Assembly (NCBI RefSeq): GCF_016809835.1 | Contig: NZ_JAFBIL020000009.1 | Location: forward strand, 1 to 64,000 | Direction of reading: 5' to 3' | Source: Massilia soli | GTDB taxonomy: Bacteria; Pseudomonadota; Gammaproteobacteria; Burkholderiales; Burkholderiaceae_D | DNA: 64,000 bases | In this document: piece by piece, positions 25,173-33,163 of the stretch | Numbering within the stretch: the first letter of the stretch is position 1 | Layout: every line of letters starts with the position of its first letter | The notes under the pieces: model-generated | What the model was told of the DNA's origin: nothing | The model's input: the letters and a program-made list of their open reading frames with translations, nothing else | Databases searched by the model: none | Made by a program: the position numbers and the translations under genes

Positions 25173-25532
25173 CTATTTTCCGTCCAGCAGGTCCAGGTCC
25201 ATGGCCAGCGTTGCGCGGTGGTCCCTGACCGCTGCCACTGCCTCGGCCTTCACCTCATCGCGTGCGCGCAGCTTGCCCGCCTGCCGCACCGACACCGGCG
25301 CTGATGATCCGGTAGCCGCGCCGCGCGAATCGCCAGCCTGGGTCGACACGCTTCTGGCTGGCGCCCGAATCTCGGGCGACGGCTGGTCCCGGGTGGCCGC
25401 ATCGCTGCTGGCGTTGGCCTGGCCGGCAAGCGGCGTGCCTTCCATCGTGGGCGCTGTTTGCGCGTAACTCGCTGCCGTAACAACTGCAGCACCAAGCAGG
25501 GCGAGCGCCCCGAGTCCGGACTGGAATCTCAT
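25173..25532 (-). CDS. Hypothetical secreted protein
   Basis: This 119-aa protein has a clear signal peptide (MRFQSGLGALALLGAAVVTAASYAQ) and a low-complexity Ala/Ser/Gly/Arg-rich mature part ending in VKAEAVAAVRDHRATLAMDLDLL. The C-terminal charged helix resembles short DUF4148-type secreted proteins of Burkholderiales, but only loosely. The start is fixed by a consensus Shine-Dalgarno AGGAGG 5 nt before the ATG. The function is unknown. The 268-bp gap to the divergent gene at 25801 shows no clear motif. Confidence 0.65.
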   Translation of the reverse strand: MRFQSGLGALALLGAAVVTAASYAQTAPTMEGTPLAGQANASSDAATRDQPSPEIRAPARSVSTQAGDSRGAATGSSAPVSVRQAGKLRARDEVKAEAVAAVRDHRATLAMDLDLLDGK

Positions 25533-25800
25533 ATTGCCTCCTGAATGCAGAATTGAATTCGACCTCGACGGCCGCTGTCGGCGCCTTGCGCCAACCCCGA
25601 TCGTCTGCCCCCGATGCGACCGGCTTGCGTCCACAGCCGCGCCCGCCATGTCATCCGACACATTGCTGTTGTTTTATCGATTCATTGCAATTTGAAGGGG
25701 GCTGGTCCTACGGCCGGGCGCGGTGTGGTCCGACGATAGGCGAACCCATGGGAACTAAAATGAAGCCTGATTCGCGTTTCCCAATCACTCAGGAGGAACT

Positions 25801-26757
25801 ATGCAACATACACTTGTAGCGGTTTTCGATAACAGCGCCGACGCCCGCAATGCGATGGACGACCTGCTGGCCTCAGGCTTCAGCCGTGCCGATGTGCGCT
25901 TGTCGAACAGCGACGCGAGCACCGATGCCAACCTGGCTTCCGTGTCGGACAGCGATGGCGGGGACTCCTTCGGGGACAGCATCAGGAATTTCTTCTCCGA
26001 CCTGTTTGGCAGCGATTCGACCGCACGCTCATCCATGTACTCGGACGCTGTATCGCGCGGCAATTGTGTACTGACGGTCACCACCCAGAGCGAGCCTGAA
26101 GTCGAACGCGCCGCCGACGTCGTCGAGGCGCATGGCCCGATCGATATCGATGAGCATCACGACATGCCGATGGGCGGCAACTCGGACATGCGCTCGGCCG
26201 CCATGGCGCGCGGTGCGGAACAGGGCGTGCAGCAGAGTTCGCAGTATTCGATGCAATCAGGAAGCGGCACATCGACGAGCGGCAGCGCCATGTCGGCACA
26301 GGGGACGGGCAGCGGCGGCTCGCGCCAGTTCGCCGAGGGCGACAGCCAGGCGTTTCCGGTAGTGCGCGATGAGCTCAAGACCGGCAACCGCGACGTCCAG
26401 CGCGGCGGCATGCGGATCTTTTCGCGCGCGGTCGACGATCCTGCCGACCGGCCGGCGACCATCGCAATGCACCACACTGACGTCGACCTTGGAAATCGGT
26501 CCGCGATGGACAATGACGACGACTATTACCGTTCGCATTGGAACAGCAACTTCGCCGGCACCGACAAATCGTATGACGATGTTGCCCCTGCCTACGAGTA
26601 TGGCAGCACGATGCGGCGCAGCGAGCTGTACCGTGGCCGTCCGTTCGAGGACGTCGAAACCGATTTGCGTTCGGATTGGAATCAACGCAATCCTGGGTCG
26701 ACCTGGGAAAGCATCAAGGCCGCCGTGCGCCATGGCTGGGATCGATTGACCAACTGA
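25801..26757 (+). CDS. General stress protein 17M-like domain protein, long paralogue
   Basis: This 318-aa protein is paralogous to the one at 15633. It has the same opening (MQHTLVAVFDNSADARNAMDDLL), FFSDLFGSD, VLTVTTQSEPEVERAADVVEAHGPIDID, and the RGGMRIFSR element. It adds a Ser/Gly/Gln-rich middle and a C-terminal module of about 90 residues (DDDYYRSHWNSNFAG, YEYGSTMRRSELYRGRPFEDVE, WESIKAAVRHGWDRL). That module resembles the end of stress-inducible soil-bacterial proteins. It has a consensus AGGAGG ribosome-binding site and a strong terminator. The function is unknown. Confidence 0.8.
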   Translation: MQHTLVAVFDNSADARNAMDDLLASGFSRADVRLSNSDASTDANLASVSDSDGGDSFGDSIRNFFSDLFGSDSTARSSMYSDAVSRGNCVLTVTTQSEPEVERAADVVEAHGPIDIDEHHDMPMGGNSDMRSAAMARGAEQGVQQSSQYSMQSGSGTSTSGSAMSAQGTGSGGSRQFAEGDSQAFPVVRDELKTGNRDVQRGGMRIFSRAVDDPADRPATIAMHHTDVDLGNRSAMDNDDDYYRSHWNSNFAGTDKSYDDVAPAYEYGSTMRRSELYRGRPFEDVETDLRSDWNQRNPGSTWESIKAAVRHGWDRLTN

Positions 26758-26778
26758 TCGGCTGCATGATCGTCACGG

Positions 26779-26811
26779 GGGCGTACCGTTTGCACGGTGC
26801 GCCCTTTTTTT
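26779..26811 (+). terminator. Rho-independent terminator after the long stress-protein gene
   Basis: GGGCGTACCG (26779-26788) pairs with CGGTGCGCCC (26795-26804), 10 pairs with one G-T, and is followed by seven T residues. Confidence 0.88.
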
Positions 26812-26933
26812 ATTCCCGCTGAGCCCGGCAAGCGACCTGTAATGTGGATAGGGTAAGGCTGGGATATTAACAAAAAAGAAATAAAACTGTGCGATATTGC
26901 TGGCTATACAACGTTATCGAATAGTTGATTGCC

Positions 26934-27788
26934 ATGAATTGCATCGTTTGCGCAGGAAGCACGCACGTGGGGCGCCAGCCATGGCATCGGTATTGCCCAT
27001 CTTGCCGCTACGAGAGTGCCGACCTGGCGCCGCTGATTAACGAAGCTTACGCGCACAGCCAGGTCAACGAGTCCGAGCGCGAAACGGCACTGAAAAGCGT
27101 GCGCACCGAGAACTTCAAGATCATCGTCGAGCGGCTGGCCCGGATCGCGCCGCCAACCGCGAAGCGGCTGCTCGATGTCGGCAGCGCCCACGGCTGGTTC
27201 CTCGATGAGGCGGCCAAGCGCTTCAGTGTCGTGGGCGTTGAGCCGGATGTCGTGGTGGCACAGGGCGCGCTGGCGCGCGGATTGCCGGTACGGGTAGGCT
27301 ATTTCCCGCACGTGCTGGAGGACGGCGAATGTTTCGATGTCATTGTGTTCAACGATGTGATCGAACATATCCCCGACATCCATAGCGCGCTCGAGGCCTG
27401 CCGCGCGCACCTCGATGCGGATGGCCTGCTGGTGTTGAATGTCCCCCGCAGCACGGGGTTCTTCTACCGCCTGTCGAAGCTGTTGGCGCGCCTGAAGTGG
27501 CGCGGTCCTTTCGACCGGATGTGGCAGAAAGGATTGCCGTCGCCGCATGTGCACTACTTCAATGAACGGAACCTGGATCGGCTGGTGGCTCGCCACGGCT
27601 TGCGGCCGGTGCAGGCGTTTCATCTCAGGGCGCTGAGCGCCGACGGACTGCTCGAGCGCATTCGGTTCGCCGGGCAGCTGCATCCGGTCGCGCTTTACGC
27701 GCAGTACGCATTCCTGTTGTGCGCGCTGCCGTTGGTCCGCCTGCTACCGAGCGACATCATCGTCTGCATCTACAGCAAGAACGGTTAA
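26934..27788 (+). CDS. Class I SAM-dependent methyltransferase with N-terminal zinc ribbon
   Basis: This 284-aa protein begins with two Cys pairs (CIVC, CPSC), suggesting a zinc ribbon. The methyltransferase core follows: motif I LLDVGSAHGWFLDEA, VVGVEPD, FDVIVFNDVIEHIPD and LLVLNVPRSTGFF. The layout matches Methyltransf_11/23 enzymes that act on sugars or lipids near surface-polysaccharide genes. A hydrophobic stretch near the C-terminus (LYAQYAFLLCALPLVRLLP) may touch the membrane. The substrate is unknown. The ATG at 26934 is used rather than a TTG three codons earlier. Confidence 0.82.
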   Translation: MNCIVCAGSTHVGRQPWHRYCPSCRYESADLAPLINEAYAHSQVNESERETALKSVRTENFKIIVERLARIAPPTAKRLLDVGSAHGWFLDEAAKRFSVVGVEPDVVVAQGALARGLPVRVGYFPHVLEDGECFDVIVFNDVIEHIPDIHSALEACRAHLDADGLLVLNVPRSTGFFYRLSKLLARLKWRGPFDRMWQKGLPSPHVHYFNERNLDRLVARHGLRPVQAFHLRALSADGLLERIRFAGQLHPVALYAQYAFLLCALPLVRLLPSDIIVCIYSKNG

Positions 27789-27812
27789 GGAGGGAAGATC
27801 AGCGCACTCATC

Positions 27813-28367
27813 ATGTCCGCTGCCGCTGCGATGGCGGCGCCGCGCCAGGCCGCGCCGCTGCGCCATGACGATGCGGCGGCCATCGTGTATGCGGATGCCA
27901 AGGCCGCGTTTGCGGGCATGCGCATCAATGCCTATATTCCGGACGCATCGCTGGCCAAGACGATCGGGGAGTTCATGTCGATTCCCGGTGCCGAGACGCC
28001 AGCACAGTTCGGCGCTGATGCCATGATCGATGGCTGCCGGCGCCACAGCTGCATCGAAAAGGCGGCGGTCATTGTGGACATGCGTACACGAAAGATTCTC
28101 GCGGTAACACTGCGCAATTTTGAATGCCAGTACAGCGTGCTCGACGACAGCGAGATCGCGGCGATGGCACGGGGAACGGCCAGCAAGCCGCTGGTGCGGT
28201 GCAACGACGAGCCGATACTGGACGTGTATGTTGTGCGGCGATCCCTGCGGCCCGACGCCCTGCAGGCGGAACGCGAGCAACTTGCGCGCTTGCGCCAATG
28301 GGGCAGGGAGGTTGGAAGCGTGGGCGAACGTGTGCAGGTCATCGTCAGGTACGCAGCGCGGCCATAG
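27813..28367 (+). CDS. Hypothetical protein, possibly secreted, N-terminus uncertain
   Basis: This 184-aa protein of no recognised family has two close cysteines (GCRRHSC) and another two later (FECQY, VRCND). Those might form disulfides. The first ATG is about 20 nt after the strong Shine-Dalgarno AAGGAGGG. The in-frame codons between them would extend a hydrophobic leader, ISALIMSAAAAMAAP, as in a signal peptide. So either a non-ATG start near 27798 is used or the N-terminus has been trimmed. It follows the methyltransferase by 24 bp and may be co-transcribed. Confidence 0.55.
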   Translation: MSAAAAMAAPRQAAPLRHDDAAAIVYADAKAAFAGMRINAYIPDASLAKTIGEFMSIPGAETPAQFGADAMIDGCRRHSCIEKAAVIVDMRTRKILAVTLRNFECQYSVLDDSEIAAMARGTASKPLVRCNDEPILDVYVVRRSLRPDALQAEREQLARLRQWGREVGSVGERVQVIVRYAARP

Positions 28368-28405
28368 CGGACGGCGTCGGTTGTTCTCTGGTGGCGAGGC
28401 CGCGC

Positions 28406-28807
28406 TTACTCGCTGATTTTCCCGCGCAGCGCTTTTACCTGCCCGCTGCGCGTCTTCTCATCGAGCCTGCGCCGTTGCGAGCCGCGTGTCGGCCGGGTCG
28501 GCCGGCGTACCAGCGGCACCTCGGCCGCGCTGTCGACCAGCGCCTGCAGCCTGCGCATCGCGTCTTCCTTGTTCTGCTCCAGGCTGCGCGACTGCTGCGC
28601 CTTCAGCACCACCACGCCGGCCTGGGTGATGCGGCTGTCGCGCAGTGCCAGCAAGCGGGTCTTGACCGCGTCGGGCAATGAGGAGGCGGCAATGTCGAAG
28701 CGCGCATGCACCGCGCACGAGACCTTGTTGACGTTCTGCCCGCCCGGTCCCTGTGCGCGGATAGCGCTGAACTCGACTTCTGCTGGGTTGATCGGGACGG
28801 TCATCAT
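28406..28807 (-). CDS. arfB: Alternative ribosome-rescue factor / peptidyl-tRNA hydrolase
   Basis: ArfB (YaeJ) releases stalled ribosomes by hydrolysing peptidyl-tRNA. The 133-aa protein has the catalytic GGQ (residues 22-24 in RAQGPGGQNVNKV). It also has the basic tail (RPTRPTRGSQRRRLDEKTRSGQVKALRGK), which in this family enters the empty mRNA channel. The length matches ArfB rather than full release factors. It is divergent from the hydrolase at 28882. Confidence 0.93.
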   Translation of the reverse strand: MMTVPINPAEVEFSAIRAQGPGGQNVNKVSCAVHARFDIAASSLPDAVKTRLLALRDSRITQAGVVVLKAQQSRSLEQNKEDAMRRLQALVDSAAEVPLVRRPTRPTRGSQRRRLDEKTRSGQVKALRGKISE

Positions 28808-28881
28808 GGCTGATAGAATGGCATTTCTGGAGCGTATTGGCGGGGTGAGTACGCATCATAAACCCTCCACGGAGTCATGAC

Positions 28882-29775
28882 GTGACAAGCGAGCTCTTGC
28901 CTGGCTTTATACCTTCCGATGTCGAGGTCGAACCTGGCGTTCAGATTCACACCGTCATCGGCGGAAGCGGGCCGCCGCTGCTGTTGCTGCATGGCCATCC
29001 GCAAACCCATGTCATCTGGCACAAGGTGGTGCCATCCCTCTGCGAGCGCTTCACCGTCGTCGCCTGCGACCTGCGCGGCTATGGCGATTCATCCAGGCCG
29101 CGCGGCGACGCGGCGCATGGCAACTACAGCAAGCGGACCATGGCCGCCGACGTGCTCGCGGTGATGCGCTCGCTCGGCTTTACCCGGTTCCTTGTCATGG
29201 CGCATGACCGCGGCGCCCGCGTGGCGCATCGGCTCGGCGCCGACCATCCCGAGGCGGTGCAGCGCATGGTCTTGCTCGATATCGCGCCGACACTGGCGAT
29301 GTACGGCAAGACCACCGAAGCGTTCGCGCGCGCGTACTGGCACTGGTTCTTCCTGATCCAGCCCTCGCCATTGCCGGAGCGCCTGATCGAGGCCGATCCG
29401 GCCGCCTATATCCGCGACGTAATGGGAAGCCGCAGCGCTGGCCTGGCGCCGTTCGATCCGCGCGCCCTGCACGAATACCAGCGCTGCCTGGCCTTGCCGG
29501 GTGCGGCGCATGGCCTTTGCGAAGATTATCGCGCCGCCGCCAGCATCGACCTGGAACATGACCGGGCTGATCTGGCCCAGGGGCGCCGCCTGGCGATGCC
29601 GCTGCTGGTGTTGTGGGGCGCGCAAGGCGTGGTCGAGCGCTGCTTTGCGCCGCTGGCGGAGTGGCGGCTCGTGGCTGAGCATGTCGATGGCGAACCGCTC
29701 CCGTGCGGCCACTACATTCCCGAAGAAGCGCCCGATATCCTGCTGGCGCGGGCGCTGCCTTTCCTGGCCGCTTAG
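28882..29775 (+). CDS. Haloacetate (fluoroacetate-type) dehalogenase, alpha/beta hydrolase
   Basis: This 297-aa alpha/beta hydrolase shows the full active-site set known from fluoroacetate dehalogenase (FAcD). It has nucleophile Asp109 with Arg110 and Arg113 (AHDRGARVAHR), acid Asp133, halide-pocket His154-Trp155 (YWHWFF), Tyr216 (CEDYRA) and base His277 (CGHYIPEE). The spacing is offset by only one to three residues from FAcD numbering (D110, R111, R114, D134, H155, W156, Y219, H280, recalled). It should hydrolyse haloacetates in the cytoplasm. The start is GTG with GGAG upstream. Confidence 0.88.
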   Translation: MTSELLPGFIPSDVEVEPGVQIHTVIGGSGPPLLLLHGHPQTHVIWHKVVPSLCERFTVVACDLRGYGDSSRPRGDAAHGNYSKRTMAADVLAVMRSLGFTRFLVMAHDRGARVAHRLGADHPEAVQRMVLLDIAPTLAMYGKTTEAFARAYWHWFFLIQPSPLPERLIEADPAAYIRDVMGSRSAGLAPFDPRALHEYQRCLALPGAAHGLCEDYRAAASIDLEHDRADLAQGRRLAMPLLVLWGAQGVVERCFAPLAEWRLVAEHVDGEPLPCGHYIPEEAPDILLARALPFLAA

Positions 29776-30155
29776 CCTGCCGCGAGCACCCTGCGCACGT
29801 AGGCATGCGCCATTACCAGCGCTGGATGATCCTGCAGCAGCGCGATGTAGCGGCGCGAGAAGTCGCTGGCATCGGCTTCCGACGGCGCCAGCATCGCGTT
29901 GGCCTGCCTGACGGTCGCGCGCACCTCCGCTTCGGTGACCAGGTCCTGGTCGGTCAGCTCGTCGATCGCCACGATCAACTCGCTCAGCTGGTGCAGCCAG
30001 TCGAATTGCGGGTGTTTGGTCAGTAGCTGCAGCAGCTGGCCGCCATCGCCGACCGGCCCCCATTCGCGTTCGTAGTTGCCGCGCTCGATGTCGACGAGGC
30101 TGCGGTGCAGATCGCGCAGTGCCCTGGTGAGGCCGTTGAGGGTAGTTTTTGGCAT
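29772..30155 (-). CDS. Conserved hypothetical protein
   Basis: This 127-aa soluble helical protein begins MPKTTLNGLTRALRDLHRSLVDIER. It continues with GDGGQLLQLLTKHPQFDWLHQLSELIVAIDEL and ends near LLQDHPALVMAHAYVRRVL. I recognise the pattern of a conserved proteobacterial hypothetical but no function. Its stop overlaps the end of the convergent dehalogenase gene by 4 bp. Confidence 0.7.
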   Translation of the reverse strand: MPKTTLNGLTRALRDLHRSLVDIERGNYEREWGPVGDGGQLLQLLTKHPQFDWLHQLSELIVAIDELTDQDLVTEAEVRATVRQANAMLAPSEADASDFSRRYIALLQDHPALVMAHAYVRRVLAAG

Positions 30156-30276
30156 GGTGGTCGGAGCTCTCGATAGGTAAATAGCCAGCTGGCATTATGG
30201 CAAAAAACGCCGTCGCTTACCTGAACCGGGCAATGTGGCCGATAATCGCGTATTCCAGACTCATCCGATACGAATA

Positions 30277-31074
30277 ATGACCGGTAGTGAACTTCGCGCG
30301 GAAGCGCTTCAGTGCTTGCTCGAGAGCGACCCTGCCGCCAAGGCGGCGCAGGTGGCGGCAATGGCCGCGGCCTGGCAGGCGGGCGCGATGACGCTCGCGC
30401 CCGACGCCGACATCCAGGTCGGCGGCACCATCCCCGGCCGCCCGGCCAGGCCCGACCTGGTGCCGCCGCGGCTGGTGGGACGCCGCTCGATGGCGACGGT
30501 GGAAGGGCGCGCCATGCTGATCCATGCGCTGTCCCATATCGAATTTAACGCCACCAACCTTGCGCTCGACGCGCTGTGGCGCTTCCCCGGCATGCCCGCC
30601 GGGTACTACACCGACTGGCTGCAGGTGGCCAGCGAGGAAGCCATCCATTTCTCGCTGCTATCGGCACACCTGCAGGTGCTGGGATTCCGCTACGGGGATT
30701 TTCCCGCCCACGATAGCCTGTGGGAAATGGTCGAGCGCACCAGCGCGGACATCGTGGCGCGCATGGCGCTGGTGCCGCGCACGCTTGAGGCGCGCGGCCT
30801 CGACGCCATTCCGCCGCTGCGCGCCAAGCTGGCGCAGGCCGGCGACCTGGCGGCTGCGGCAATCCTGGACCGTATTTTGCATGATGAGATTGGGCACGTT
30901 GCGATCGGCAACCACTGGTATGTGATGCTGTGCCAGCAGCGCGGCTGGGAGCCGCGTGCGACGTACGACCTGCTGGCCGCGCGCCACCGCGCCCCGGCGC
31001 TGAAGGGACCCTTCAACATCGAGGCGCGCCGGGCGGCCGGTTTTACCGAAGCCGAGCTGGCGCGCCTGGACTGA
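30277..31074 (+). CDS. Ferritin-like domain (DUF455) protein
   Basis: This 265-aa protein has the DUF455 signature of a ferritin-like four-helix bundle: ALSHIEFNATNLALDALWRFPGMPAGYYTDWLQVASEEAIHFSLL, then ILHDEIGHVAIGNHWY. The Glu and His residues could bind a di-metal centre. The family occurs in proteobacteria, sometimes near tRNA-modification genes, but its role is not settled. The ATG at 30277 is used; a GTG at 30235 would add 14 residues. Confidence 0.86.
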   Translation: MTGSELRAEALQCLLESDPAAKAAQVAAMAAAWQAGAMTLAPDADIQVGGTIPGRPARPDLVPPRLVGRRSMATVEGRAMLIHALSHIEFNATNLALDALWRFPGMPAGYYTDWLQVASEEAIHFSLLSAHLQVLGFRYGDFPAHDSLWEMVERTSADIVARMALVPRTLEARGLDAIPPLRAKLAQAGDLAAAAILDRILHDEIGHVAIGNHWYVMLCQQRGWEPRATYDLLAARHRAPALKGPFNIEARRAAGFTEAELARLD

Positions 31075-31090
31075 GGCGCGCCAGCCGGTC

Positions 31091-32593
31091 TTAGTCTTCC
31101 TGGAAGGCTTCTTCGCGCTTCTTGCGCAGCGCCGGCAACATTACCACGATCATCGCGAGGGCTGCCATGCCGAGCATTACGGCGCTGATCGGGCGGGTCA
31201 CGAACACCATCGGGTCGCTGTGCGACAGCAGCAGCGCACGGCGCAGGTATTCTTCCATCATCGGTCCGATGATGAAGCCGAGCAGCATCGGCGCAGGCTC
31301 GGCATCGAGCTTGGCGCAGATGTAGCCGAACAGGCCGAACAATGCCATCAGGCCGACGTCGAATTCCGCGTTGTTCAGGCTGAACACGCCGATTGCGCAG
31401 AACATCAGGATGGCCGGGTACAGGCGGTGGTAAGGCACCATGATCATCTTGACCCACAGGCCGATCATCGGCAGGTTCAGCACCACGAGGAACAGGTTGC
31501 CGAACCACATCGACACGATCAAGCCCCAGAACAGCGCCGGCTGCTCGGTCATCACGGCCGGGCCGGGCTGGATGCCCTGGATGATCATCGCGCCGATCAT
31601 CAGCGCCATCACCGGGTTCGAAGGAATGCCCAGCGTCAGCATCGGAATGAACGAGGTCTGGGCGCCGGCATTATTGGCCGCCTCCGGCGCGGCGACGCCT
31701 TCGATGGCGCCCTTGCCGAACTGCGCCGAGTTCTTCGACACTTTCTTTTCGATCGAGTAGGCCGCGAACGAGGCCAGCATGGCGCCGCCGCCCGGCAGGA
31801 TGCCGAGGGCCGAGCCGAGGAAGGTGCCGCGCAGGACCGGCGCGATGATGCGCTTGAAGTCGTCCTTGGTCAGCATCAGCCCCTTGACCTTCTTCATGAC
31901 GACATTGCGGGTCTCGTCATGTTCGAGGTTGCGGATGATTTCGCCGATACCGAACATGCCCATCGCCACGATCACGAAATTGATGCCGTCAGCCAGCTGC
32001 GGCAGGTCGAAGGTATAGCGCTGCGCGCCCGAGTTGACGTCGGTGCCGACCAGCCCGAGCAGCAGGCCGAGGATGACCATGCCGATGGCGTGCAGCAGCG
32101 ATCCGCTGGCCAGCACGACCGATGCGACAAGGCCCAGCACCATCAGCGAAAAATATTCCGCCGGGCCGAACTTGAGCGCCAGGTCGGCGAGCGGCGGCGC
32201 GAACAGCGCCAGCAGGACGGTGGCGACGCAGCCGGCGAAGAACGAACCGAGCGCCGCGGTGGCGAGCGCCTTGCCGGCATTGCCGTTGCGCGCCATCTGG
32301 TAGCCGTCGATCGCCGTCACCACCGAAGATGATTCCCCGGGCAGGTTGACAAGAATCGCGGTCGTCGACCCGCCGTACTGCGCGCCGTAGTAGATACCCG
32401 AGAGCATGATCAGCGCCGAGATCGGCGGCAGGCCGAAGGTGGCCGGCAGCAGCATTGCGATGGTGGCGATCGGGCCGAGGCCCGGCAGCACGCCGACGGC
32501 GGTGCCGACGAACACGCCGATCAGGCAGTACATCAGGTTGGTAAGGGTGAATGCGGTTTCCAGGCCCAGGCCCAGGTTGCTAAAGATTTCCAT
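31091..32593 (-). CDS. tctA: Tripartite tricarboxylate transporter large permease TctA
   Basis: This 500-aa polytopic membrane protein is the main channel of a TTT-family secondary transporter. The family patterns GLGPIATIAMLLPATFGLPP, GGSTTAILVNLPGE, GTFLGSALGILPGGGAMLASFAAYSIEKK and TLGIPSNPVMALMIGAM are clear. It is the last gene of tctC-tctB-tctA, 11 bp after tctB. The substrate could be citrate or another carboxylate. Confidence 0.95.
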   Translation of the reverse strand: MEIFSNLGLGLETAFTLTNLMYCLIGVFVGTAVGVLPGLGPIATIAMLLPATFGLPPISALIMLSGIYYGAQYGGSTTAILVNLPGESSSVVTAIDGYQMARNGNAGKALATAALGSFFAGCVATVLLALFAPPLADLALKFGPAEYFSLMVLGLVASVVLASGSLLHAIGMVILGLLLGLVGTDVNSGAQRYTFDLPQLADGINFVIVAMGMFGIGEIIRNLEHDETRNVVMKKVKGLMLTKDDFKRIIAPVLRGTFLGSALGILPGGGAMLASFAAYSIEKKVSKNSAQFGKGAIEGVAAPEAANNAGAQTSFIPMLTLGIPSNPVMALMIGAMIIQGIQPGPAVMTEQPALFWGLIVSMWFGNLFLVVLNLPMIGLWVKMIMVPYHRLYPAILMFCAIGVFSLNNAEFDVGLMALFGLFGYICAKLDAEPAPMLLGFIIGPMMEEYLRRALLLSHSDPMVFVTRPISAVMLGMAALAMIVVMLPALRKKREEAFQED

Positions 32594-32604
32594 ATTTTTT
32601 CTAC

Positions 32605-33066
32605 TTATTTAATCAGCCAAGGGCCGATGATCGCCATCGGCAATCCAAGCAACTTGACGAACACCAGCACGGCAAACACGGCGAGTCCAACAGCGAGCAT
32701 CGCAGCTTCGGCGAGGCGGAACTTGGGACTGGCAAACGCACTGAGCAGGACGATCACGAGGATCGCCGGAACCAGGCCGGCGCCGCGCATCAGGAAGCCG
32801 AACAGCAGCACGGCCGACAGGATGATGACCAGTTCCTTGACATAGAACTTGCCGATTGCTTCTCCCGGGCTCAGCAGGGAACGCACGACGGCGATCGCGC
32901 CAACCAGCGACAGCAACCCGCCTAGCACGGTGGGGAAATAGGCCGGGCCCATGCGGCCGGCGGTCCCCATCTCATAATCCTGGCCGATGATGATCGCGCC
33001 AAGGCCGAAGAACAGAAAGATGATGCCGGTCCAAAAATCTTTAGGATGGCGAATGAATGTTGGCAC
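32605..33066 (-). CDS. tctB: Tripartite tricarboxylate transporter small permease TctB
   Basis: This 153-aa membrane protein has four hydrophobic segments and the TctB opening FIRHPKDFWTGIIFLFFGLGAI, followed by GRMGPAYFPTVLGGLL. The start codon is GTG with AAGGGGA upstream. It lies between tctC and tctA. A strong intercistronic hairpin precedes it. Confidence 0.92.
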   Translation of the reverse strand: MPTFIRHPKDFWTGIIFLFFGLGAIIIGQDYEMGTAGRMGPAYFPTVLGGLLSLVGAIAVVRSLLSPGEAIGKFYVKELVIILSAVLLFGFLMRGAGLVPAILVIVLLSAFASPKFRLAEAAMLAVGLAVFAVLVFVKLLGLPMAIIGPWLIK

Positions 33067-33098
33067 TGCAAGTCCCCTTATTGCTTTTGAATGTCACG

Positions 33099-33132
33099 CA
33101 TGGCGCGCCACCGTGGAACGGTGCGCGCCATG
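33099..33132 (-). promoter_or_regulatory. Intercistronic stem-loop between tctC and tctB
   Basis: The arms 33099-33113 and 33119-33132 can form a 14-bp stem (CATGGCGCGC and CACCG on one side, CGGTG and CGCGCCATG on the other) with one bulged base and a 5-nt loop. No T-tract follows on the minus strand. It could stabilise the tctC message or partly terminate transcription, giving more binding protein than permease. Confidence 0.6.
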
Positions 33133-33163
33133 GTTCTTACTTGCCTGAGTCCGAGGACCCAGT

